DNA of 28,298 nucleotides from JAMCZU01 sp964479405 (lineage in GTDB: Bacteria; Patescibacteriota; UBA1384; UBA12157; JAENIV01): contig CAYZMA010000009.1 in NCBI GenBank assembly GCA_964479405.1, positions 1 through 28,298 of the forward strand. Reading direction: 5' to 3'. This document shows positions 21,401-27,991 of the stretch, one piece after another. The translations under genes and the position numbers were made by a program. Numbering within the stretch: position 1 is the stretch's first letter; each line of letters opens with the position of its first letter. The notes under the pieces were generated by a model. It ran no database searches and was not told where the DNA came from. It worked only from the letters and a program-made list of their open reading frames with translations.

Positions 21401-21469
21401 TGTCATTGCGAGCAGTAGCGAAGCAATCTATCTTAAAGATTGCCACGGCCACCCGGCCTCGCAATGACA
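21401..21469. repeat. REP-like element, TCATTGCGAG type, copy 1
   Basis: TGTCATTGCGAG (21401-21412) and CTCGCAATGACA (21458-21469) are perfect terminal inverted repeats around GAAGCAATCT ... AGATTGCC. This is a widespread type of dispersed palindromic repeat. It covers the last codons of recF. Confidence 0.85.
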
Positions 21470-22536
21470 GTGAGCTCCACCACCTTCGCCTTTTCACGAA
21501 GCCCTTTTTCAATATGATCAAAGTCGGTGGTGGTGATAATGGTTTGCTGACCCGAGATAATTTTGGCTAAATGAAGTCGCCTATTCAAATCCAACTCCGA
21601 AAAAATATCATCCAAAAGTAAAATTGGCGGAACATCGGGATTGGCTTTTTTAAGATATGATAATTCCGCCACTTTGACTGCTAAAATGACACTCCGGAAC
21701 TCCCCGCGCGAACCAAAAGTCGCCACATCTCTATTCTCTAACAAAAACACCAAGTCGTCTCTATGAGGCCCAAACAAAGTCGCCGTCGCCTCAATTTCCC
21801 GCTCAATTTGCGCCCCAATCATATCGGCAAATTTATCCGGCTCTACCAACGATTTATATTTAATTTGCAAAGTTTCTTTTTCATCAGAAATAGTCTGATA
21901 AGTATCCGATAATTTTAAGTTTAATTCGGCAATCACTTTCTGCCTTTTTTTTATAATAAAAGAACCCAAAGTTACTAATCTTTCATTCCAAAAATCCAAT
22001 TCTCCAATTTTTGATTTGCCAATTTTTATATAATACAATAGCTTATTTCGACCCCGAATAATTTTCGCCAAATCCAAAAGAGCGACGGTATAATTTTTAT
22101 CCGTCTGGCAAATTAAAATATCAATAAACCGACGCCGGAGCTGGGGACTGCCAGCAATTATTTGGAGCTCTTCCGGTGAAAATAAAACCGTCGGAATTTT
22201 CCCCAAAAGCTCCACTAATCTTTTTTTAACACCATTAATTTTAATAATTTTTATTTGGGGATAATCAGGGCTGGGCAGACGCTGTAAAACCATCTCTAAA
22301 TTTTTTTCTTTATCACCCACTATCTTAGCGGAAATTCGGGCAAAATCTTTCTGCCACAAAACCGCTTCGTTGTCTTTTTTTAACCGCCAAGACCGACCAG
22401 TGGACATTAAAGAAATGGCTTCAATAATATTGGTTTTGCCTACACCATTAGGACCAATTAAAATAGTCGTTTTAGAAAAATCCAAATCATATTTTTGGTA
22501 GTTGCGGAAGTTTTCTAAAATTAAGTTTTTTAACAT
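21433..22536 (-). CDS. recF: DNA replication/repair protein RecF
   Basis: RecF binds gapped DNA and ATP and helps load RecA at stalled forks. The 367 residues show the SMC/ABC-type ATPase layout: Walker A GPNGVGKTN (28-36), an ABC signature-like region near GSRGEFRS (about 275), and Walker B PPILLLDDIFSELD (303-316). The ATG at 22536 begins MLKNLILENFRNY, the standard start. The gene follows dnaN in the usual origin-region order, but behind a 128-base AT-rich spacer. The C-terminus is odd: after KAKVVELT the residues VIARPGGRGNL and the stop are encoded by the REP-like element at 21401-21469. This suggests insertion at the 3' end replaced the original tail, without harming the core domains. 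Confidence 0.96.
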   Translation of the reverse strand: MLKNLILENFRNYQKYDLDFSKTTILIGPNGVGKTNIIEAISLMSTGRSWRLKKDNEAVLWQKDFARISAKIVGDKEKNLEMVLQRLPSPDYPQIKIIKINGVKKRLVELLGKIPTVLFSPEELQIIAGSPQLRRRFIDILICQTDKNYTVALLDLAKIIRGRNKLLYYIKIGKSKIGELDFWNERLVTLGSFIIKKRQKVIAELNLKLSDTYQTISDEKETLQIKYKSLVEPDKFADMIGAQIEREIEATATLFGPHRDDLVFLLENRDVATFGSRGEFRSVILAVKVAELSYLKKANPDVPPILLLDDIFSELDLNRRLHLAKIISGQQTIITTTDFDHIEKGLREKAKVVELTVIARPGGRGNL

Positions 22537-22664
22537 AAATAAAATTATTAATTTTCAATTTCTAATTTTCATTGAATTTTCAATTAATTAATTTACAAAC
22601 ATTGAAAATTAAAACATTAAATCATTTATTGAAAATTGTAAATTGTAAAATTGAAAATTAATTT
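22537..22664. repeat. AT-rich repeat spacer between dnaN and recF
   Basis: It is composed of ATTGAAAAT/ATTTTCAAT and ATTGTAAAT units in both orientations. It shares 22 identical bases (22625-22646) with the spacer before the TraC-like gene (5254-5275). No gene is seen. Confidence 0.55.
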
Positions 22665-23771
22665 TTACTCATCCATCCTCAAGGGCATAATAATATAGAG
22701 ATAGTTTTTGTCATTTAAAGGCCTAATAATGCCGGGTGACAATGGTCCAGCCATCTCTAAAGAAATTTCTTCAGAATTAACCACATTTAAAGAGTCTAAA
22801 ATAAATTTAGCGTTAAAAGAAATTTCCAATTCATCGCCGGTAATTTCCACTTCAATCTCTGAAGTATTATCACCCATCTGGGGCGACTGGGCAATAATAT
22901 TAAAAGTTTTTGGTTTTTTAAGTTGCAGTTTAATATTGTTGGCGCTGTCTCTTGCAAAAAAACTCGCCATTTTTAAAGCGTTTTGAAATTCTTTACTTTT
23001 AATATTAATTTTCGTCTTAATATTTTGGGGAATAATTTGTTCATAGTCCGGAAAACTGCCGTCAATCAAACGGGAAATTAGGGTTGTTGGTCCTAATTTA
23101 AATTGAGCTTGATTTTCCCCCACCATGATTTCCACTTTCTCTAGTGATTCATTTAAAAGACGACCAATTTCACCTAAAGTTCGTCCCGGGACAATTAAAC
23201 CAACCTCTTTATCACCAGCAGAAATTAAGTTAATGGTTTTTTCCGCCAACCGGTAACTATCAGTCGCCACTAATTTTAATTTATTTTTAACAATTTTTAA
23301 AAATACGCCCGCCAAAACCGGCCGAGTTTCGTCAATGGCGCAAGCAAAAACTGTTTTTGTAATCCCATCTTTAAAGTCGGTCGCTTGAATTTCAATTTTC
23401 TCGCCACCCTTTACTTCCGGAATTGACGGAAATTCACTCGCCTCTATTCCTTTAATATGAGCTTTAAAATGATCAGATGATAAATATAGAGTTGTTTCTT
23501 TTAGTTCTAAATTTATTGTTTTATCAGTATTAGTTGTTACATATTCCGAAAGTAATCTTGCCGGCACAGTAATCGCCCCTTCAGCATCTACTTTCGCTCC
23601 AATCCAAGTGTTAATACCAATTTCTAAATCAGTAGCTGATAAATTTAATCTGCCTTTTTCTACTTTTAGTAAGATGTTATTTAAAACAGGTAAGGTTGTC
23701 CTTGTACTAATCATGTGGCTAACAATATTTAAGCCTTTGGTTAAATTTTCTTGGGTACAAGATATTTTCAT
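22665..23771 (-). CDS. dnaN: DNA polymerase III beta subunit (sliding clamp)
   Basis: DnaN forms the dimeric ring that holds the replicative polymerase on DNA. The 368 residues cover all three clamp domains: the start MKISCTQENLTKGLNIVS, TLPVLNNILLKVEKGRLNLSATDLEI-type domain 1 features, ACAIDETRPVLAGVFL and ATDSYRLAEK in domain 2, and a C-terminal YLYIIMPLR that fits the clamp end (usually MP(M/L)R). The ATG at 23771 has TGGAGA upstream. A -10 TATAAT is seen at 23818-23813 on the minus strand, and a DnaA box lies between it and the start codon. The upstream region is the dnaA-dnaN origin cluster. The gene appears complete and unaffected by the scaffold gaps. Confidence 0.98.
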   Translation of the reverse strand: MKISCTQENLTKGLNIVSHMISTRTTLPVLNNILLKVEKGRLNLSATDLEIGINTWIGAKVDAEGAITVPARLLSEYVTTNTDKTINLELKETTLYLSSDHFKAHIKGIEASEFPSIPEVKGGEKIEIQATDFKDGITKTVFACAIDETRPVLAGVFLKIVKNKLKLVATDSYRLAEKTINLISAGDKEVGLIVPGRTLGEIGRLLNESLEKVEIMVGENQAQFKLGPTTLISRLIDGSFPDYEQIIPQNIKTKINIKSKEFQNALKMASFFARDSANNIKLQLKKPKTFNIIAQSPQMGDNTSEIEVEITGDELEISFNAKFILDSLNVVNSEEISLEMAGPLSPGIIRPLNDKNYLYIIMPLRMDE

Positions 23772-23795
23772 TGAATCTCCATTTCTATTTTAAAC

Positions 23796-24043
23796 TTATC
23801 CACAGTTTGTCTATTATAAATAGTATTCTTTAATTTACTTATATATACAATAGTAATAATAAGTACTGTGGATTCTGTGGATATATAGGTTTATTTGGCT
23901 GTGGATAACTTGTGTATAAGGCTGTGGATAACTTTTTAAAATCTGTGGATAACTTTTTTAAAACGATTTTTAAAGACCAAATATTTTCGCNNNNNNNNNN
24001 TCGCCCTGTGGATAAGTATGGAGTTATCCACAGGTTATCCACA
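23796..24043. other. oriC: Replication origin: DnaA-box cluster between dnaA and dnaN
   Basis: Seven perfect 9-mers TTATCCACA/TGTGGATAA lie at 23796, 23900, 23923, 23944, 24007, 24024 and 24035, with near matches at 23867, 23876 and 23911. Left of the tandem near-matches lies an AT-rich stretch (23810-23866). It ends in TAG-TAA-TAA-TAA (23851-23862), which resembles DnaA-trio elements that guide strand opening in Bacillus. A 10-base N gap (23991-24000) interrupts the cluster, so the true box number and spacing are uncertain. The second cluster (25559-25635) lies on the other side of dnaA. Confidence 0.85.
23991..24000. other. Assembly gap (10 N)
   Basis: This run of ten N lies inside the origin. 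The bases at both edges (TTTTCGC and TCGCCC) share TCGC, so a small overlap or an unknown length of missing sequence is possible. With the gap at 24692-24701 it isolates a 691-base middle piece. Confidence 0.99.
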
Positions 24044-24075
24044 GGCCACTTTACTCCTTATAAATTCATAACTGG

Positions 24076-25504
24076 TTAGGCAATATAGAGTTTCTCTTTA
24101 ATTAAAGTCAACTCTTTTTTTAATTCATTATTGGCGCCAATTTCTTTTTCAATTTTACTCACGCCATGCATAATTGTGCTGTGATCTTTTTTCCCAAGAA
24201 CTTGGCCAATTTTAGGAAAAGACATATTCATTTCGTGGCGCAAAAGATACATCGCAATTTGTCGCGGCCAAACTAATTCGCGATTTCTTTTGGTGGAAAT
24301 AAGTTCATCGGCGCCGACTTTAAAAAAATCGCCGGTTGCTTTAAGAATCTTATCCACAGACAGACTTCTGCCTTTGGAAACAATTAGATCTTCTAAAACT
24401 TTGCTGGTTACGTCAAGTGAAGGCGCCACTTTATTAAATTGACAATGGGTCATGATCCTTATAATGGCGCCTTCAAGCTCGCGAATATTAGACTCAACCG
24501 CAACGGCAATATAATTAATAATATCGTCGTCTAATGAAAAGTTTTTTTCTTGGCACTTAGATCTTAAAATAGCCTCCCTCATTTCCAAATTTGGCGGTTG
24601 AATATCGGCGACCATGCCCCAGCCAAAACGGGAAGTGAGTCTTTCGGCAACTTGGGGAATAGCCTGGGGAATGCGGTCGGAGGTCATGACANNNNNNNNN
24701 NATGTCGGCCAGCATTCCCCATTCAAACCTTGAAACTAGTCTAGCCTCCAGAGCCGGAACGGCTTTTGGAGGTCGGTCGGAAGTCATCACAATCTGTTTG
24801 GATTTGCTGTGAAGCGCATTAAAGGTATGAAAAAATTCTTCTTGAGTCCCCTCTTTGCCGGATAAAAATTGAATGTCATCAACCAGTAAAACATCAACAT
24901 CGCGATAAGCCTTTTTAAAATTATTAATTCGGCCATTGGAAATGGACGAAATAAAATCATTGGTAAAACGTTCGCAGGAAACATAAACAATTTTTTTCTT
25001 AGGATATTTACTCAATATCTCATTGCCAATTGCTTGAACAAGATGAGTTTTCCCCAGCCCGACGCCACCATAAAGAAAGAGGGGATTATAAACCGTTCCG
25101 GGTTTAGAACTAACGGCTTGGGCAGTGGCAGTGGCTAAGCGATTAGAGTTGCTAACCACAAAATTACTAAAACGATAGATCGTATTGAGTTGGGGATGGG
25201 TGATTTCCGGGCCTTCGGTTTGCTTTTCCGGCGCAACAGTTGGTTTAGGTGGCGTGTTTTGACCCGAAACCTTATAGGAGACTTTTTTGAGGGTGGGGAT
25301 AACTTTTTTTAAGGCTGATTGAATTTCCGGATCGTATTTATCTTTTAGCCAGTCTTCAGCAAAACCATTGGGTACGCCAATGACAACTTCTTCATTAGAG
25401 AGTTCTAATATAAAGGTGGATTTAAACCATGTCCGAAAATTAGCCTTACTAAAAACAACCTCTAATTCACCCAAGGCTGTTTGCCAAATTTCTTTTGGAT
25501 CCAC
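24076..25504 (-). CDS. dnaA: Chromosomal replication initiator DnaA, broken by assembly gap
   Basis: DnaA binds the 9-mer boxes with ATP and opens the origin. The N-terminal piece (25504-24702) has domain I, a Pro-rich linker near 82-100, Walker A GGVGLGKT (146-153), Walker B LLVDD (206-210) and the sensor region MTSDRPPKAVP. The C-terminal piece (24691-24076) has the rest of the AAA+ lid and domain IV with the box-binding signature KKDHSTIMHGVSKI. Both pieces contain the ~30-residue stretch from VMTSDR to WGM-ADI, with about 20 identical residues and many base changes, so the gap joins overlapping but different sequences, and the frame is broken. Translation starts at GTG 25504 behind AGGAGG. 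A DnaA box overlaps the -35 position, suggesting self-control. Confidence 0.92.
24692..24701. other. Assembly gap (10 N) inside dnaA
   Basis: This placeholder gap has flanks 24602-24690 and 24702-24790 that encode the same DnaA segment with only about two thirds base identity. It is therefore not a simple unread stretch. Confidence 0.99.
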
Positions 25505-25537
25505 TAAGCCTCCTGTCCCATTTAATCTAACAAGCCT

Positions 25538-25543
25538 ATTATA
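25538..25543 (-). promoter_or_regulatory. dnaA promoter -10, DnaA box at -35
   Basis: TATAAT on the minus strand (25543-25538). The position expected for -35 (25561-25566) lies inside the perfect DnaA box at 25559-25567, so bound DnaA would block polymerase. Confidence 0.6.
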
Positions 25544-25558
25544 TTTGTCTATAGTAAG

Positions 25559-25635
25559 TTATCCACAGGGCCTTCAACCTTATAATAAAGAACTTATCCA
25601 CAGGTCGTCAAGGGCTGTGGATAGACGGTGGATAA
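25559..25635. other. DnaA-box cluster upstream of dnaA
   Basis: Perfect boxes TTATCCACA lie at 25559-25567 and 25594-25602. Near matches TGTGGATAG (25616-25624) and GGTGGATAA (25627-25635) are in the opposite orientation. The cluster sits between the divergent dnaA and rpmH promoters. Confidence 0.85.
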
Positions 25636-25645
25636 CTCACAAACC

Positions 25646-25674
25646 TTGATAAATTTAAAAAAAGAATGTAAAAT
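25646..25674 (+). promoter_or_regulatory. rpmH promoter, TTGATA-N17-TAAAAT
   Basis: TTGATA (25646-25651) and TAAAAT (25669-25674) are 17 bases apart. The predicted transcript start is about three bases before the rpmH ATG, so rpmH is nearly leaderless. Confidence 0.7.
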
Positions 25675-25683
25675 CAAATAGAT

Positions 25684-25818
25684 ATGAAAAGAACATACCA
25701 ACCCCACAATAGAAGTCGCAAAAAAGTTCATGGTTTTATGACGCGAATGGAAACGACCGCTGGTCGCCGAGTTTTAAAATCGCGCCGCGCCAAAGGAAGA
25801 AAGAAATTAACGGTATAA
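25684..25818 (+). CDS. rpmH: 50S ribosomal protein L34
   Basis: This is a 44-residue, strongly basic ribosomal protein of the large subunit. The sequence MKRTYQPHNRSRKKVHGF, TAGRRVLKSRRAKGRKKLTV-type end and length are all standard. No ribosome-binding site is visible because the predicted transcript starts almost at the ATG. It heads the rightward origin-region operon (rpmH-rnpA-yidD-yidC-khpB) and is divergent from dnaA, the classical bacterial arrangement. rnpA begins one base after its stop. Confidence 0.97.
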   Translation: MKRTYQPHNRSRKKVHGFMTRMETTAGRRVLKSRRAKGRKKLTV

Positions 25819-25819
25819 A

Positions 25820-26143
25820 ATGCTAGCCAAAAAATTTCGTCTTAATCGTCGGCAAATTAATCTTATTTACAAAAAGGGGAAAGGTCAAAAATTTGGCATC
25901 TTAGGCATTAAATCTTTGGCTGTCAATCTTTCTTTTCCTCGTTTTGCTATTGTTGTGCCTTTGGCGGTTTTAAAAAAGGCGACTGACCGCAATCGTTTGC
26001 GGCGAGTGGCTTTTTCCGAAATCGGTCAAATTTTAAAAGACAAGGCTATACAAAACAAAGATTATATTATAAGGTTTTATCAGGCGCCAAATGACGAAAA
26101 AGAGTTGAGGCAAATAATCCAAAAGGTTTTACAAGATGTGTAA
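25820..26143 (+). CDS. rnpA: Ribonuclease P protein component
   Basis: RnpA is the protein cofactor of RNase P, which trims tRNA 5' ends, including presumably that of the tRNA-Ser downstream. The 107 residues show the family start (LAKKFRLNRRQINLIYKKG), a central VNLSFPRFAIVVP strand, and the RNA-binding signature KKATDRNRLRR (residues 52-62). The ATG lies one base after the rpmH stop, and the end overlaps yidD by eight bases. It is complete. Confidence 0.95.
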   Translation: MLAKKFRLNRRQINLIYKKGKGQKFGILGIKSLAVNLSFPRFAIVVPLAVLKKATDRNRLRRVAFSEIGQILKDKAIQNKDYIIRFYQAPNDEKELRQIIQKVLQDV

Positions 26144-26372
26144 ATATGTTGCTTTAAAATCAATTCGTTTGTATCAGAAAACCTTATCTTTTGATCATGG
26201 GCCAATGGCAGTTTTTTACAGTGAAGGTTTTTGTCGTTACCACCCAACTTGTAGTCAATACACCTACGAAGCAATTGACAAGTACGGTGTTATAAAAGGA
26301 AGTTGGCTAGGGATTAAAAGAATCTGCCGTTGCACCCCCTGGTCAAAAGGGGGAGAAGATCCTGTAAAATGA
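26136..26372 (+). CDS. yidD: Membrane protein insertion efficiency factor YidD
   Basis: YidD is a small membrane-associated protein that aids YidC-dependent insertion. The 78 residues carry the family core GFCRYHPTCSQYTYEAI (31-47) with its Cys pair, and the C-terminal RICRCTPWSKGGEDPV signature with two more Cys. The start overlaps rnpA by eight bases, showing translational coupling. A 145-base spacer containing a REP-like element separates it from yidC. Confidence 0.95.
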   Translation: MCKYVALKSIRLYQKTLSFDHGPMAVFYSEGFCRYHPTCSQYTYEAIDKYGVIKGSWLGIKRICRCTPWSKGGEDPVK

Positions 26373-26386
26373 CCAAAACAGACAGC

Positions 26387-26493
26387 CGTCATTGCGAGGA
26401 CGAAGGCCGTGGCAATCTGACACGGGGTGTCATCGCGAGCGTCAGCGCGGCGATCTTTGATAGATTGCTTCGTCGTTCCTCCTCGCAATGACA
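26387..26493. repeat. REP-like element, TCATTGCGAG type, copy 2
   Basis: The element is bounded by GTCATTGCGAGG (26388-26399) and CCTCGCAATGAC (26481-26492). It contains inner GTCATCGCGAGCG and AGATTGCTTCG blocks, giving a longer, two-armed version of the element at 21401-21469. It splits the yidD-yidC spacer and may affect downstream expression. Confidence 0.85.
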
Positions 26494-26517
26494 AATGATT
26501 TAGGATTTTAAACTATT

Positions 26518-27330
26518 ATGGCTTCAATGAAATACATTATAAAACTTATCCTCTACAAACCACTCTTCAATGCGTTGATTTTTTTGGTTTGGTTAATGCC
26601 GTACCACAATGTTGGTTTGGCGATTATTATTTTGACGGTTATTATTCGTTTAATTCTTTTGCCTTCTTCAATGAAGGCAACTCGCCAGCAAAAAAGGATG
26701 CGCGACCTGCAACCGGAAATTTCAGCTTTGCAGGAAAAATTCAAGGGTGACAAACAAAAGCAATCCCAGGAATTAATGGCTTTTTACAAAAAAAATGATG
26801 TTAATCCTTTAGGTGCTTGCTTGCCACTGCTTATTCAACTGCCGATTCTTTTGGTTTTGTACTATGTTTTTATCAACGGCTTAAACACAAGTAGATTTGA
26901 TCTTTTGTATCAATTTACGCCTCGACCGGAATATATTAATACTTGGTTTTTAGGACTTGATTTAGGCAAACCGGACAAATTTATTTTGCCGGTCATTGCT
27001 GGAATTTTGCAGTATTTTCAGTCAAGACAATTGACCCCGCCATCTAGCAACACAAATGGCAAAGGCGCGGAAATGCAAGTCATGATTTCCAAACAAATGA
27101 TGTATTTGATGCCGGTTTTTACGGTTTTAATCGCCGGCCGCCTGCCGGCGGCTTTGCCTCTTTATTGGGCCGTAACAACTTTATTCGCCGTGGTTCAGCA
27201 ATGGTGGGTGTTCAGCCGTCCTTCGGACGGAATTTCAAAATCCAAATTTCAAATTTCAAAAAAAGCCAAAGAAAAACCAGCTACCACCAAAAAACACGGG
27301 GTGGAAGTGACGGTGAGAAAGAAAAAATGA
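26518..27330 (+). CDS. yidC: Membrane protein insertase YidC/Oxa1
   Basis: YidC inserts proteins into the inner membrane, alone or with SecYEG. The 270 residues match the conserved core without the large periplasmic domain of Gram-negative YidC. A first long hydrophobic region (17-49) has the groove Arg at position 44 (TVIIRLILLP). A charged cytoplasmic helical hairpin lies at 50-95, then LGACLPLLIQLPILLVLYY, and two C-terminal membrane segments ending AVVQQWWVF. The tail is basic, which aids ribosome contact. The ATG at 26518 has only a weak ribosome-binding site; ATG 26527 is an alternative start. The stop overlaps the khpB start (ATGA). Confidence 0.95.
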   Translation: MASMKYIIKLILYKPLFNALIFLVWLMPYHNVGLAIIILTVIIRLILLPSSMKATRQQKRMRDLQPEISALQEKFKGDKQKQSQELMAFYKKNDVNPLGACLPLLIQLPILLVLYYVFINGLNTSRFDLLYQFTPRPEYINTWFLGLDLGKPDKFILPVIAGILQYFQSRQLTPPSSNTNGKGAEMQVMISKQMMYLMPVFTVLIAGRLPAALPLYWAVTTLFAVVQQWWVFSRPSDGISKSKFQISKKAKEKPATTKKHGVEVTVRKKK

Positions 27331-27776
27331 GTTTAAGTAAAATTAAAATTCAAAAAACCGCTTTAAATTTAATCGGTCATTTTGATTCGGAAGCAAAGGT
27401 AGAGATAGAAACAGTTGAAGAAGTTTATCGTTTAAATATTGAAAGCGAATTGGCGCCGATGCTCATTGGTCGCCGCGGTCAAAATCTGCAAGCTTTAGAG
27501 CATGTTTTAAGATTGATGATTGCTAAAGAGGCGGAAGAATTTTTGCCTTTAAGTCTGGACATTGCCGGCTATAAAGTGATGCGCGAAAAAGAAATCACCG
27601 AAATAGCCAAAGAATTAGCCCAAAAAGTTTTGACTTCCGGCGAGGAAGATATCTTGCCTCCAATGAACTCTTTTGAACGAAGATTGGTGCATATGGCTTT
27701 AGCCGAAATTGAGGGGATCCAAACCGATTCGGAGGGGGAAGAACCGTATCGGAAAATAATTATTAGGAAAAAATAA
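27327..27776 (+). CDS. khpB: KhpB/Jag RNA-binding protein
   Basis: Jag/KhpB proteins bind RNA and, in Gram-positive bacteria, affect cell elongation. The start ATG overlaps the yidC stop by four bases. A longer frame back to 27165 would lie inside yidC. The 149 residues contain a KH domain with the GRRG loop (48-51) and a C-terminal R3H domain (NSFERRLVHMAL with the R-x3-H motif). The N-terminal Jag_N domain found in many family members is absent, leaving a short version. The stop codon is followed without any spacer by the tRNA-Ser gene. Confidence 0.93.
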   Translation: MSLSKIKIQKTALNLIGHFDSEAKVEIETVEEVYRLNIESELAPMLIGRRGQNLQALEHVLRLMIAKEAEEFLPLSLDIAGYKVMREKEITEIAKELAQKVLTSGEEDILPPMNSFERRLVHMALAEIEGIQTDSEGEEPYRKIIIRKK

Positions 27777-27868
27777 GGAGAGGTCGCATAGTTTGGCCTA
27801 GTGCGCCGCTTTCGAAAAGCGGTATCCGCTAACGCGGATCGTGGGTCCAAATCCCACCCTCTCCGCCA
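27777..27868 (+). tRNA. tRNA-Ser (anticodon CGA)
   Basis: The acceptor stem is GGAGAGG (27777-27783) with CCTCTCC (27858-27864), discriminator G and encoded CCA (27866-27868). The D arm is GCA/TGC, the anticodon arm CCGCT-TTCGAAA-AGCGG gives CGA, and a long variable arm TCCGC-TAAC-GCGGA is typical of serine tRNA. The T arm is GTGGG-TCCAAAT-CCCAC. It reads UCG codons. The gene starts on the base after the khpB stop, so it must be cut out of a shared transcript or have a promoter within khpB. Confidence 0.97.
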
Positions 27869-27885
27869 GTTAGAAAATGAAATCA

Positions 27886-27916
27886 TTGGCTCGAACTTTA
27901 TTTTAGCCGGTTTTTT
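27886..27916 (+). terminator. Terminator after tRNA-Ser
   Basis: TTGGCT (27886-27891) pairs with AGCCGG (27905-27910), including two G-U pairs, across a 13-base loop, followed by six T. Confidence 0.65.
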
Positions 27917-27926
27917 CCAACGTGTA

Positions 27927-27955
27927 TTGCTTGTGGTTTGTTGATTGGCTATATT
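27927..27955 (+). promoter_or_regulatory. trmO promoter, TTGCTT-N17-TATATT
   Basis: TTGCTT (27927-27932) and TATATT (27950-27955) have a 17-base spacer. A 17-base palindrome TGATTAAAATTTAATCA (27961-27977) covers the expected transcript start and may be an operator. Confidence 0.55.
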
Positions 27956-27991
27956 GATATTGATTAAAATTTAATCAAAAGAAGGAAAAAT

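Noticed and set aside
24076..25504. Two separate tandem dnaA genes
   Set aside because: Each side of the gap supplies a complementary half of one DnaA, and the shared 30-residue part is at the cut ends, which fits a faulty join better than two genes.
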